Source of the DNA: Hydrogenophaga sp. NFH-34 | GTDB taxonomy: Bacteria > Pseudomonadota > Gammaproteobacteria > Burkholderiales > Burkholderiaceae_C | DNA length: 43,962 nt | Assembly (NCBI RefSeq): GCF_021401345.1 | Contig: NZ_JACBGE010000034.1 | Span: forward strand, 1-43,962 | Direction of reading: 5' to 3' | Part shown: one piece after another, positions 18,430 to 26,524 of the stretch | How the letters are laid out: the number at the start of each line of letters is the position of its first letter | Numbering within the stretch: the stretch's first letter is position 1 | Translations under genes and position numbers: made by a program | Notes under the pieces: model-generated | Database searches by the model: none | What the model was told of the DNA's origin: nothing | Seen by the model: the letters and a program-made list of their open reading frames with translations, nothing else

Positions 18430-19575
18430 ATGCCCGGCCTGCTGCCCCACATCGACCCTGACGGTCTGCTCGAGTTTTCGGTCGTCTACACCGATCGCGC
18501 GCTCAACCACATGTCGCGCCGCTTCCAGGGCGTGATGAACGACATCTCCACCCTGCTCAAGCGCGTCTACGGTGCCCATTCGACGGTGCTGGTGCCCGGC
18601 AGCGGCACCTTCGGCATGGAAGCCGTGGCCCGCCAGTTCGCCCAGGACCGCCATGTGATGGTCATCCGCAATGGCTGGTTCAGCTACCGCTGGACGCAGA
18701 TCTTCGACATGGGGCACATTCCGGCCAGCCACACTGTGCTCAAGGCCCGCCCCACCGGCAGCGACGCTCAGGCGGCCTGGGTGCCCTGCCCCATCGACGA
18801 AGTGACGGCGGCCATCGCCCGCGAAAAACCCGCGCTGGTGTTCGCCCCGCACGTCGAGACCGCCGCCGGCATGATCCTGCCCGACGACTACCTCCAGGCC
18901 GTGGCCGACGCGGTGCACGCCGTCGGTGGCCTGTTCGTGCTGGACTGCATCGCCTCGGGCGCGATGTGGGTCGACATGAAGGCGACCGGTGTGGACATCC
19001 TGATCTCGGCCCCACAAAAGGGCTGGAGCAGCTCGCCCTGCTGCGCCATGGTCATGCTCAGCGAGCGCGCCCGCCAGGCCATCGATGCCACCCAGAGCAC
19101 CACCTTCGCGGCCGACCTGAAGAAATGGCTGCAGATCATGGAAGCGTACGAAGGCGGTGGCCACGCCTACCACACCACCCTGCCCACGGACGCGCTGCAA
19201 CGCCTGCGCGACACCATGAAGGAAACCGAGGCTTATGGCTTCGAGCGGGTGCGCAACGAACAGATCGAACTGGGCCGCCGCGTGCGTGAACTGCTGGAGC
19301 GCCACGGCTTCGCCAGCGTGGCCGCGCCAGGCTTCCAGGCCCCTGGCGTGGTGGTCAGCCACACCACCGACCCGGGCGTGCAGAGCAGCCAGAAATTCCT
19401 CGCCGCCGGCCTGCAGACCGCGGCCGGTGTGCCGCTGCAGTGCGACGAAGGGCCTGCGTTCAAGACCTTCCGCATCGGCCTGTTCGGCCTCGACAAGTGG
19501 CACGACGTGGACAGCACGCTGGCGCATCTGGAGCAGGCGCTGGCCCAGGTAGCGCCCGCGCCCGCCACGGCCTGA
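18430..19575 (+). CDS. Class V PLP-dependent aminotransferase (alanine/serine-glyoxylate type)
   Basis: 381-aa fold-type I PLP enzyme. The PLP-binding lysine is Lys197 in APQKGWSS, and the Asp that pairs with the pyridine nitrogen is Asp172 in LDCIAS. The phosphate-side motif PGSGTFGMEAVARQF lies at 56-70. Length and motifs fit alanine-glyoxylate, serine-glyoxylate and related phosphonoacetaldehyde-forming aminotransferases, but the exact amino donor and acceptor cannot be read from sequence. A CTGGAGA ribosome-binding site lies upstream (18418-18424). It is a single-gene unit with its own terminator. Confidence 0.88.
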   Translation: MPGLLPHIDPDGLLEFSVVYTDRALNHMSRRFQGVMNDISTLLKRVYGAHSTVLVPGSGTFGMEAVARQFAQDRHVMVIRNGWFSYRWTQIFDMGHIPASHTVLKARPTGSDAQAAWVPCPIDEVTAAIAREKPALVFAPHVETAAGMILPDDYLQAVADAVHAVGGLFVLDCIASGAMWVDMKATGVDILISAPQKGWSSSPCCAMVMLSERARQAIDATQSTTFAADLKKWLQIMEAYEGGGHAYHTTLPTDALQRLRDTMKETEAYGFERVRNEQIELGRRVRELLERHGFASVAAPGFQAPGVVVSHTTDPGVQSSQKFLAAGLQTAAGVPLQCDEGPAFKTFRIGLFGLDKWHDVDSTLAHLEQALAQVAPAPATA

Positions 19576-19584
19576 GGTGTTGGC

Positions 19585-19612
19585 CCGCCCCCACAGTGCG
19601 GGGGCGGTTTTT
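19585..19612 (+). terminator. Terminator after the class V aminotransferase gene
   Basis: CCGCCCCC (19585-19592) pairs with GGGGGCGG (19600-19607), followed immediately by TTTTT. It lies 9 bases after the stop codon. Confidence 0.88.
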
Positions 19613-19620
19613 CAGCGCGA

Positions 19621-19690
19621 TGCACAAATAGTGCACAGCCTTCACAGCCCGTTTCAGGCCCGGGTGAAAAACCCTCTTAGGATGAAGAGG
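19621..19690 (+). promoter_or_regulatory. Control region of the outer-membrane barrel gene, with two dyads
   Basis: TGCAC-AAATA-GTGCA (19621-19635) and CCTCTT-AGGATG-AAGAGG (19673-19690) are perfect inverted repeats in the roughly 160-base leader between the upstream terminator and the barrel gene. The first resembles an NtrC-type dyad but its spacing (5, not 7) is wrong for that. No sigma-70 promoter can be placed with confidence. Confidence 0.4.
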
Positions 19691-19770
19691 CAGTCTCGGC
19701 GCACGCCATGGTCCCCATGAAGTCGCCGGGTTTGCGAATGCAATCTCTGCCAATCTTCAAGGAGGATCAC

Positions 19771-20283
19771 ATGAAAAAGGCAATCGGCATTGTCGCCACC
19801 ACGATGATCATGGGCCTGTCGGCCGCTCAGGCGCAAGGTCTCTACGGCGAAATCGCCTACCAATCCCTCGATTTCGACACCAAGACCAACCCGGCGGCGG
19901 TGCGCCTGATCGGCGGTTACGAAATCACCCCCCACATCGCCGTCGAAGGCATGCTGGGTCTGTCGGCCAAGAAGGGCAAGGAAACCGTGGACGGCATCCC
20001 GGTCTCCCTCAAGGTCAAGGAACTGTGGGGCGTGTACGCCAAGCCCAAGTTCAAGGTCGGTGAATCGCTGGAGCTGTTCGCTCGCCTGGGTTACGCCGGC
20101 GCGAAAGCCAAGGCCACGGCGACCGCCTTCGGCTACACCGCTTCGGCCACCGTCAAGGACGACGACTTCTCCTACGGCGTCGGCCTGAGCTACGCGATCA
20201 CCCCGCAGATGTCGATCACGGCGGACTACCTGAAGATCAGCGATGTCGACGGTTTCGCCATCGGCCTGGGCTGGCGCTTCTGA
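19771..20283 (+). CDS. Small outer-membrane beta-barrel protein (OmpA-like/porin-family fold)
   Basis: 170-aa exported protein. Signal peptide is residues 1 to about 21 (MKKAIGIVATTMIMGLSAAQA, cleavage after AQA). The remainder alternates polar and hydrophobic residues in about eight short strands: ITPHIAVEGMLGLS, LELFARLGYAGAKAKA, FSYGVGLSYAITPQMSITADY. It ends with GLGWRF, the C-terminal aromatic typical of BAM substrates. A very strong AAGGAGG site lies 5 bases before the ATG, suggesting high expression. An earlier in-frame ATG at 19708 would spoil the signal peptide and is rejected. It has its own terminator; ligand or role unknown. Confidence 0.9.
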   Translation: MKKAIGIVATTMIMGLSAAQAQGLYGEIAYQSLDFDTKTNPAAVRLIGGYEITPHIAVEGMLGLSAKKGKETVDGIPVSLKVKELWGVYAKPKFKVGESLELFARLGYAGAKAKATATAFGYTASATVKDDDFSYGVGLSYAITPQMSITADYLKISDVDGFAIGLGWRF

Positions 20284-20309
20284 GCCTGACGCGCTCGGCA
20301 CAAAACCAA

Positions 20310-20333
20310 GGGCTGCCACGGCAGCCCTTTTTT
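20310..20333. terminator. Bidirectional terminator between the barrel gene and qor
   Basis: GGGCTGCC-AC-GGCAGCCC followed by TTTTTT on the plus strand. On the minus strand the same stem is followed by a TTGGTTTTG stretch, so it can serve both convergent genes. Confidence 0.88.
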
Positions 20334-20355
20334 GTGCCTGCGGAACGGCCGCAGG

Positions 20356-21348
20356 TCAGGGCAGCAACACCGTGCAGCCGGTGGTCTTGCGCGCCTCCAG
20401 GCTTTCGTGCGCCAGGCGCGCGTCGGTCAGGGCAAAACGCTGATCGATGCGGATCTGCACCTGGCCACTGCCCACCACCTGAAACAGGTCGTTCGCCATG
20501 GCCTGGGTGCGTTCACGGCTGTTGATGTGGGTGAACAGCGTCTGCCGGGTCACATAGATTGAACCCTTGGGCCCCAGGATGCCGGGCGCGAACGGCGGCA
20601 CCGGACCGCTGGCATTGCCGAAGCTGACCATCAGCCCGAACGGGCGCAGGCAGTCGAGCGAACCGTCCCAGGTGTCCTTGCCCACCGAGTCGTACACCAC
20701 TTTCACGCCCTGGCCCGCGGTGATGTCCTTGACGCGCTCGGCAAAGTTCTCGGTCCGGTAGTTGATGGTGAACTCGGCACCGTGCGCCTGGGCCAGTGCG
20801 CACTTCTCGTCCGAGCCCGCGGTGCCGATCAGGCGCAGCCCCAGGGCCTTGGCCCACTGGCAGGCGATGAGGCCAACCCCGCCGGCCGCCGCATGGAACA
20901 GCACAAAGTCACCCGGCTCCAGACCCTCCACCGGACGGCAGCGGCGCAGCAGGTACTGCGCGGTCAGCCCCTTGAGCATCATGGCCGCACCGGTCTCGAA
21001 GTCGATGGCGTCGGGCAACTGGCAGACATTCATGGCCGGCATCACCCGCAGATCGCTGTAGCTGCCCGGCATGCCAGCGGCATAGGCCGCCCGGTCACCC
21101 GCCTTGAGGTGCATCACCCCGGGGCCGACCGCTTCGATCACCCCGGCGCCCTCCATGCCCAGCGTCAGCGGCAACGGGTTCTGGTAAAGCCCCGTGCGCT
21201 GGTAGACGTCGATGAAGTTGAGGCCGACGGCCTCGTGGCGGATGCGCACCTCGCCGGGCCCCGGCTCGCCAACCTCCACGGTGTCGACGACGAGTTGCTC
21301 GGGGCCCCCATGGGCGTGAATGCGCACGGCACGGCTGGTCTGGGTCAT
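20356..21348 (-). CDS. qor: NADPH:quinone oxidoreductase (zeta-crystallin type, MDR superfamily)
   Basis: 330-aa zinc-free medium-chain dehydrogenase/reductase. The N-terminal GroES-like domain has VGLNFIDVYQRTGLY near 42-56 and LGMEGAGVIEAVGPGV near 63-78. The nucleotide-binding fold has AAAGGVGLIACQWAK near 154-168. The catalytic-zinc cysteine and histidine ligands are absent, as in QorA. Start MTQTSRAVRIH is supported by AAGGAG 7 bases upstream. The product probably reduces quinones or electrophilic enones with NADPH. It is divergent from an EamA transporter (139 bases between starts). Confidence 0.92.
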   Translation of the reverse strand: MTQTSRAVRIHAHGGPEQLVVDTVEVGEPGPGEVRIRHEAVGLNFIDVYQRTGLYQNPLPLTLGMEGAGVIEAVGPGVMHLKAGDRAAYAAGMPGSYSDLRVMPAMNVCQLPDAIDFETGAAMMLKGLTAQYLLRRCRPVEGLEPGDFVLFHAAAGGVGLIACQWAKALGLRLIGTAGSDEKCALAQAHGAEFTINYRTENFAERVKDITAGQGVKVVYDSVGKDTWDGSLDCLRPFGLMVSFGNASGPVPPFAPGILGPKGSIYVTRQTLFTHINSRERTQAMANDLFQVVGSGQVQIRIDQRFALTDARLAHESLEARKTTGCTVLLP

Positions 21349-21487
21349 GACAGTCTCCTTGATTCACGGCAGCCCGGAACACCCGGACATCGCCCCCGAT
21401 GCTGCCATGAATCCGCTGCCGGCCGCGTCGGCTGGCAGCGGCATCCCCAGAAGCCCGGAGGGCTTGTGCAGGTGGTTACAGTTGGGC

Positions 21488-22417
21488 ATGACTTCGAGTG
21501 CCCGACTGACACCCGCCACCATCGCCCTGTTGCTGGTGCCGCCCCTGATGTGGGCCGGCAACGCGGTGGTCGGGCGGATGATGTACCAGACCATCCCCCC
21601 CATCACGTTCAATTTCGTACGCTGGGTGCTGGCGGGACTGCTGCTGCTGCCGCTGGCGGGCTGGGTGCTCCGGCCAGGCAGCGGCCTGTGGGCACACCGG
21701 CGCCGCTTCGCCCTGCTGGGTCTGCTGGGCGTCGGCCTCTACAACACCTTGCAATACCTGGCGCTGAAAACGTCGACCCCCCTCAACGTGACGCTGGTCG
21801 CCGCCAGCATTCCCGTCTGGATGATGCTGGTCGGGCGCCTGTGCTACCAGGTGCCGATCTCGCGGCGGGCCGTGGCCGGTGCCTTGCTGTCGTTCTGCGG
21901 GGTGGTGGTGGTGCTGACACGCGGCCAACTGGTGCAGCTGGATGCCATCCGCTTCGTGCCGGGCGATGGCTGGATTCTGCTGGCCACGCTGGCCTGGGCC
22001 TTCTACAGCTGGCTGCTGGTGCGCCCGCCGGCAGGTGGTTACCCGGCCCACATCCAAGGCGACTGGGCGGCCTTCCTGCTGGCGCAGATCGCCTTTGGCC
22101 TGTGCTGGTCCGGCCTGATGACCACCGGCGAATGGCTGTGGCCACAGGGCGATGGCGCCCCGCCTGCCATCCAGTGGGGCTGGCCTCTGGTACTCGCCCT
22201 GGTGTATGTGGCCACCGGTCCTTCGCTGCTCGCGTACCGCTGCTGGGGCCTGGGCATCGCGCGCGTGGGCCCTACCGTGGCCAGCTTCTTCAACAATCTG
22301 ACCCCACTGTTCGCCGCCCTGATGTCGGCCCTGATGCTGGGCGACATGCCCCGCCCCTACCATGCGGTCGGGTTCATCCTCATCGTGGGCGGCATTCTGG
22401 TGAGTTCGCGGCGCTGA
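21488..22417 (+). CDS. EamA/DMT-superfamily transporter
   Basis: 309-aa inner-membrane protein with ten hydrophobic segments arranged as two EamA repeats. The first (about 10-140) contains PLMWAGNAVVGRMM and FNFVRWVLAGLLLLPLAGW. The second (about 155-305) contains FNNLTPLFAALMSALMLGD, the usual site of the conserved acidic residue, and ends VGGILVSSRR. The start MTSSARLTPATIA matches the usual length; upstream in-frame codons do not. The ribosome-binding site is weak. Substrate unknown; family members export amino acids, purines and other metabolites. Its stop is 3 bases from the convergent gntP-like stop. Confidence 0.9.
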   Translation: MTSSARLTPATIALLLVPPLMWAGNAVVGRMMYQTIPPITFNFVRWVLAGLLLLPLAGWVLRPGSGLWAHRRRFALLGLLGVGLYNTLQYLALKTSTPLNVTLVAASIPVWMMLVGRLCYQVPISRRAVAGALLSFCGVVVVLTRGQLVQLDAIRFVPGDGWILLATLAWAFYSWLLVRPPAGGYPAHIQGDWAAFLLAQIAFGLCWSGLMTTGEWLWPQGDGAPPAIQWGWPLVLALVYVATGPSLLAYRCWGLGIARVGPTVASFFNNLTPLFAALMSALMLGDMPRPYHAVGFILIVGGILVSSRR

Positions 22418-22420
22418 TCC

Positions 22421-23815
22421 TCAGAAACTGCCGAACAGGCTGCCCAGGGTGATCACCAGCGCCAGCGCCGGCAAAGGAAACAGGATGGTCACGACCGCGA
22501 TGTCGGCGTACGACTGGCGGTGGTTGAGCTTGCAGATCGACAGCAGCGTGATGATGGCGCCGCAGTGAGGCAAGGTGTCCATGCCACCGGCAGCCATCAC
22601 GGCCACGCGGTGCAGCAACTCCGGGCCAATGCCCACCTGTTGCGCCATCTGCAGATAGTCGGCGCCCAGTGTCTGCAGCGCAATGCTCAGGCCCCCCGAT
22701 GACGAGCCGGTGATGCCCGCCAGCACGTTCATGGCGATGGCCTCGGAGATCAGCGGGTTGTGGGGCGACACGTTGAGCACCGCGTCGCGGATGACGACAA
22801 AGCCGGCCATGCTGGCGATCACGGCACCGTAACCCACTTCCGAAGCGGTGTTGAACAGGGGCAGCATGAAGCCGAACACGCCCTGGTTCACCGTGTCCTT
22901 CAGGTTCGTCCAGTGGCGCAGGCGCAGCACGATCAATGCGGCACAGGCCACCATCAACGCGATGATGAGCGCCCACAGGCCCATCTGCTTGGACGGGCTC
23001 AGCGCCGGGAAGCGCTCGGTCATGAACGCCAGATCCAGGCGCGGAAACACCCCGTAGGTGAACACGGCGTTCACACCGATGACCAGCAGCAGCGGCAGCA
23101 AAGCCACCCACAGCGGAATCTCGGTGTGGCGGGCCTGGGCCAGGGCGCTGCCCTGCACATCGTTTTCGTCCTTGTGCTGGCCATACCCTTCACCAGCCCG
23201 GCGCGCGGCCGCCGCGCGCCGCTGCAGCCACAGCATGCCGGCGGCAAAGATGCACACCGAAGCGATGAGGCCCAAGCCCGGTGCAGCGAACACGTTGGTG
23301 CCGAAGTACGGGATGGGGATCGCGTTCTGGATCGCGGGCGAACCGGGCAGCGCCGTCATCGTGAAGGTGAACGAGCCCAGCGCGATGGTGGCCGGAATCA
23401 GCCGCTTGGGAATGTTGGCCGACTCGAACAGGCTGCGCGCGATCGGGTAGATGGCAAACGCCACCACGAACAGCGACACCCCGCCATAGGTGAGCAGCGC
23501 GCAGGCCAGCACCACGGTCAGGATGGCGTGGCGTTCGCCCACGCTGCGCACGATCGCCATGGCCAGCGTGTAAGCCGCCCCCGAATCGGCCATGAGACGA
23601 CCGAACAGCGCGCCCAGCAGGAAGATCGGCAGGTACTGAATGACGTAATTGCCCAGGGCCGACATGAAGGTGCTGGTGTACAGCGGCAGCAGGAAGGCGC
23701 TGTCGCCCGACAGCAGCACAGCGACCGCCGCCATCAGCGGCGCGAGCAGCAGCACGGTCACGCCCCGGTAGGCGAGCACCATGAGCAGCAGGAGAGAAAC
23801 CAGGATAGCCAGCAT
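22421..23815 (-). CDS. GntP-family permease (gluconate/organic acid:H+ symporter)
   Basis: 464-aa inner-membrane transporter with about 12-14 hydrophobic segments. Recognisable family stretches include LTYGGVSLFVVAFAIYPIAR near 109-128, FTMTALPGSPAIQNAIPIPYFGT near 150-172, GITGSSSGGLSIAL near 364-377 and GGMDTLPHCGAIITLL near 407-422. A hydrophilic loop lies about residues 204-226. Probable substrate is gluconate or another hydroxy acid. The ATG (MLAILVSLLLL) has no Shine-Dalgarno but fits the family. A hairpin with a U-tract sits only 10 bases upstream of it. Confidence 0.9.
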   Translation of the reverse strand: MLAILVSLLLLMVLAYRGVTVLLLAPLMAAVAVLLSGDSAFLLPLYTSTFMSALGNYVIQYLPIFLLGALFGRLMADSGAAYTLAMAIVRSVGERHAILTVVLACALLTYGGVSLFVVAFAIYPIARSLFESANIPKRLIPATIALGSFTFTMTALPGSPAIQNAIPIPYFGTNVFAAPGLGLIASVCIFAAGMLWLQRRAAAARRAGEGYGQHKDENDVQGSALAQARHTEIPLWVALLPLLLVIGVNAVFTYGVFPRLDLAFMTERFPALSPSKQMGLWALIIALMVACAALIVLRLRHWTNLKDTVNQGVFGFMLPLFNTASEVGYGAVIASMAGFVVIRDAVLNVSPHNPLISEAIAMNVLAGITGSSSGGLSIALQTLGADYLQMAQQVGIGPELLHRVAVMAAGGMDTLPHCGAIITLLSICKLNHRQSYADIAVVTILFPLPALALVITLGSLFGSF

Positions 23816-23824
23816 CGTGCGCAG

Positions 23825-23842
23825 AAAAAATGGCTTTCGCCA
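23825..23842 (-). terminator. Terminator-like hairpin immediately before the gntP-like start
   Basis: Read on the minus strand: TGGC-GAAA-GCCA followed by TTTTTT. It ends 10 bases before the GntP-family start codon (23815). It may end transcripts from the upstream SDR gene, or act as an attenuator in the gntP leader. Confidence 0.6.
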
Positions 23843-23943
23843 CTACAAAAAAAAGAGCTCGAATCTAACGCAGTTTGTGGCTTTTGGTCGCATTACCCGG
23901 CCATCTCTCAGGAGCACGCCGTCAATGCCCCCGAGTGCGGAGC

Positions 23944-24741
23944 TCAGAACGTGCCCGGGTACAGCCCGCCGTCGGGCAGGATGTTCTGGCCGTTGATGTA
24001 GGCCGCATGCACGCTGCACAGGAAGGCACAGATGGCGCCGAACTCCTGCGGCGTGCCAAAGCGCTTGGCCGGTATCTGCGCTTCCTGCTGGGCCCGCACG
24101 GTGTCCACGGGTTGGCCGCTCTTGCTGGCCGCGCCCGCAATGGTGCCGCGCAGGCGGTCGGTGTCGAACTTGCCCGGCAGCAGGTTGTTGAGGGTCACGC
24201 CCCGGGCGGCGATGGCGCTGCGCGCCGCGCCAGCCACAAAACCGGTCAGCCCGCTGCGCGCGCCGTTGGACAGGCCCAGGATGTCGATGGGCGCCTTGAC
24301 CGCGCTGCTGGTGATGTTGACGATGCGTCCGAACCCGCGCGCGGCCATGCCGTCCACGGTCGCCTTGATCAGCTCGATCGGGGTGAGCATGTTGGCGTCC
24401 ACCGCGCGGATCCAGGCATCACGGTCCCAGTCGCGAAAGTCGCCCGGCGGTGGACCGCCGGCGTTGGTGACCACGATGTCGAAGTCGGTTCCCGGACCGC
24501 CGGGTGCGGCAAACACCGCAGCCCGGCCTTCGGGTGTGGTGATGTCTGCGGCCACGGCGACCACCTGCACGCCCGGCGCCGCACGGCGCAGACCGCTGGC
24601 CGCAGCCTCCAGCGTTTCGGCACCGCGAGCCACCATCACCACGTTCACGCCTTCGGCGGCCAGAGCGCTCGCACAACCCCAGCCAAGCCCTTTGCTGGCA
24701 CCGCCCACCAGCGCCCATTTGCCTTTGATGCCCAGATCCAT
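23944..24741 (-). CDS. SDR-family protein lacking the canonical Tyr/Lys catalytic pair
   Basis: 265-aa Rossmann-fold protein. The dinucleotide loop is GGASKGLG at 13-20, with NAGG at 93-96 and VNITSSAVKAP at 141-151. In classical SDRs Ser-X12-Tyr-X3-Lys follows; here the Tyr position is Ser158 and the Lys position is Arg162 (SNGARSGLTGF). This matches a divergent FabG-like SDR group described as missing the catalytic tetrad, so reductase activity is uncertain. AAGGAGG lies 7 bases before the ATG. It lies 28 bases downstream of the EamA gene on the same strand and is probably co-transcribed with it. Confidence 0.88.
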   Translation of the reverse strand: MDLGIKGKWALVGGASKGLGWGCASALAAEGVNVVMVARGAETLEAAASGLRRAAPGVQVVAVAADITTPEGRAAVFAAPGGPGTDFDIVVTNAGGPPPGDFRDWDRDAWIRAVDANMLTPIELIKATVDGMAARGFGRIVNITSSAVKAPIDILGLSNGARSGLTGFVAGAARSAIAARGVTLNNLLPGKFDTDRLRGTIAGAASKSGQPVDTVRAQQEAQIPAKRFGTPQEFGAICAFLCSVHAAYINGQNILPDGGLYPGTF

Positions 24742-24769
24742 GATGCGGCCTCCTTGCCGTTCTTGACAG

Positions 24770-25717
24770 TCAGCGGCCCGCGGCCGGCCGGCCGAAACGG
24801 GTCACCAGAAACACCCCGGCCACCACCAGCACGGTGCCGGCCACGATCCACCCCGTGAAGGGTTCGTCCAGCAGCAGCACCCCCATGGCGATGGTCGACA
24901 TGGGGCCGATCATGCCGGTCTGGGCCGTGAGCCCCGGACCGATGCGCTCGATGGCCATCATCACCATGACCACGGGTGCGAAAGTGCAGGCGGTGGCGTT
25001 CAGCAGCGACAGCCAGATGACCTCCGGCGCCACCTCCGCCGCCGACAGGGGCCGCAGCAGCACGAACTGCAGCAGGCACAGCACGCAGGCCACCACCGTG
25101 GCCAGGCTCACCAGCCGCATGGAGCCCAGGCGCTTGACCATTTCGCCGCTGTAGACCAGATAGATGGCATAGCTGATGGCGCTGCCGAACACCAGCAGGG
25201 CCCCCAGGGCCGCGTCGCGCCCCATGCCCGCCAGCGCCTCGTGCCCGAAGACCAGCAGCACGCCCCCGTAACTGACCGCCATCGCCACGCCCTGCATGAG
25301 TCCGATGCGGCGCCGGTAGAGCACCCAGCCCAGCAGCAAGACCAGCGTGGGGTTGAGATAGAGAATCAGCCGCTCCAGGCTGGCGCTGATGTACTGCAGG
25401 CCCCAGAAATCGAGAAAGCTCGCGAGGTAATAACCGGTCACACCCAGACCGAGAATGCCCAGCCAGTCGCGCTGCGTCAAAGGCGCCAGCTTGGGCGTCT
25501 GGTGCCGCGTGGCCCACCAGGCCAGCCCGAGGAACAGCGGCAGCGCAAACAGCATGCGGTACATGATGAGGGTGACCGCATCGACCCCGTAGCGGTAGGC
25601 CAGCTTGACGATGATGGCCTTGCCGGAAAAGGCGATGGAACCGGCCGAAGCGAGCAGCAGACCGGCGGCGAGATGTGGGTGGGCAGCAGAGCCCGAAGGC
25701 GCGGAAGAGGCGGACAT
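24770..25717 (-). CDS. EamA/DMT-superfamily transporter
   Basis: 315-aa inner-membrane protein with ten hydrophobic segments in two EamA repeats (about 18-150 and 170-305). Marker stretches are GSIAFSGKAIIVKLAYRYG near 26-44, RLILYLNPTLVLLLGWVL near 113-130, TAQTGMIGPMSTIAMGVLLLDEP near 258-280. It is followed on the same strand by the SDR gene and preceded, 64 bases upstream, by the Crp/Fnr gene. Probable metabolite exporter; substrate unknown. Confidence 0.9.
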   Translation of the reverse strand: MSASSAPSGSAAHPHLAAGLLLASAGSIAFSGKAIIVKLAYRYGVDAVTLIMYRMLFALPLFLGLAWWATRHQTPKLAPLTQRDWLGILGLGVTGYYLASFLDFWGLQYISASLERLILYLNPTLVLLLGWVLYRRRIGLMQGVAMAVSYGGVLLVFGHEALAGMGRDAALGALLVFGSAISYAIYLVYSGEMVKRLGSMRLVSLATVVACVLCLLQFVLLRPLSAAEVAPEVIWLSLLNATACTFAPVVMVMMAIERIGPGLTAQTGMIGPMSTIAMGVLLLDEPFTGWIVAGTVLVVAGVFLVTRFGRPAAGR

Positions 25718-25781
25718 CCAGCCGATTATCGGCAGCCCTCAACGTTTCCGCTGTCGTTTTCCGCGAGGGGCACCTTCGCCC

Positions 25782-26519
25782 TCAGTCTTTGGGCGAGGCC
25801 AGGCGCTGCGTGTCCACGATGCGGTAACTGCGCCCAACTCGGTCCATCGGCTCGATCAGGCCCTCGCGCACAAAGGCGTTCAGCGTGCGGCTGACGGTTT
25901 CGAGCTTGAGGTCGAGCATGGCCCCCATGTCCTCGCGCGAAAACAGATGCGCGGTGGAGGGGTCTTCCACCGATCGCATCTTGAGCAACAACCCCGCCAC
26001 GCGCTGGCGCGCGGTGCCGAAGTTCAGCTCGGCCAGCCAGTCGTCGGCCTCCTTCAGGCTGCGGTGCCAGCGTTCCAGCAGGCGCTGGTGCAGGCGCGGT
26101 GTCTCGCGATCGAGGCGCTGCACCACCTGCAGCGGCAGCCGGCACATGCGCGCTGCGGTCAGCGCCACCGCTTCGGCCTCGTAGGCCGACGACATCAGCG
26201 CTTCGAGCCCGATCACGTCGCCCGCGCGCAGCACCCGCACGATGCGCTGGCGCCCGTCGATGGTGTTGCGCACCAGCTTGATCATTCCCGAGCGCACGGA
26301 ATAGAGCGACGTGGCGGTTTCGCCGATGCGCACCACCGTCTGCCCGGGTGCGAACTCGAGGTCGTCGATGGGCGCGTGAATGAGGTTGAAGTCGTCGTCA
26401 TGCAGGTCGGCGAACAGCACGATGTCGCGAATGCCGCAGTTGCGGCAGTCGGCCGTGCCGCGCCAGGCGGAGTCGGTCCGGGCAGACGGGGTGTCGGGGG
26501 TGCGCTGGGGATCGTTCAT
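25782..26519 (-). CDS. Crp/Fnr-family transcriptional regulator
   Basis: 245-aa regulator. An N-terminal Cys pair (Cys25 and Cys28 in DCRNCG) is followed by a cNMP-type sensor beta-roll (about 40-145) and a dimer helix. The winged helix-turn-helix near 190-235 has the recognition helix LKLETVSRTL. The ETVSR (E-x-x-S-R) residues match FNR-type DNA reading (TTGAT half sites). Of FNR's four cluster cysteines, two N-terminal ones and Cys126 are present, but the third N-terminal Cys position is Val34. Oxygen sensing by a 4Fe-4S cluster is therefore uncertain. The start lies 5 bases after the GspE-like ATPase stop codon, so it is the last gene of that operon. Confidence 0.93.
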   Translation of the reverse strand: MNDPQRTPDTPSARTDSAWRGTADCRNCGIRDIVLFADLHDDDFNLIHAPIDDLEFAPGQTVVRIGETATSLYSVRSGMIKLVRNTIDGRQRIVRVLRAGDVIGLEALMSSAYEAEAVALTAARMCRLPLQVVQRLDRETPRLHQRLLERWHRSLKEADDWLAELNFGTARQRVAGLLLKMRSVEDPSTAHLFSREDMGAMLDLKLETVSRTLNAFVREGLIEPMDRVGRSYRIVDTQRLASPKD

Positions 26520-26524
26520 GGCGC

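Noticed and set aside
19621..19635. Possible NtrC-binding dyad (TGCAC-N5-GTGCA)
   Set aside because: The known NtrC consensus has seven bases between these half sites, and no sigma-54 promoter is visible downstream; kept only as a dyad.
22760..24001. 413-codon plus-strand frame antisense to the GntP gene
   Set aside because: Translation is Gln/His/Arg-rich antisense nonsense; the permease on the other strand has clear family motifs.
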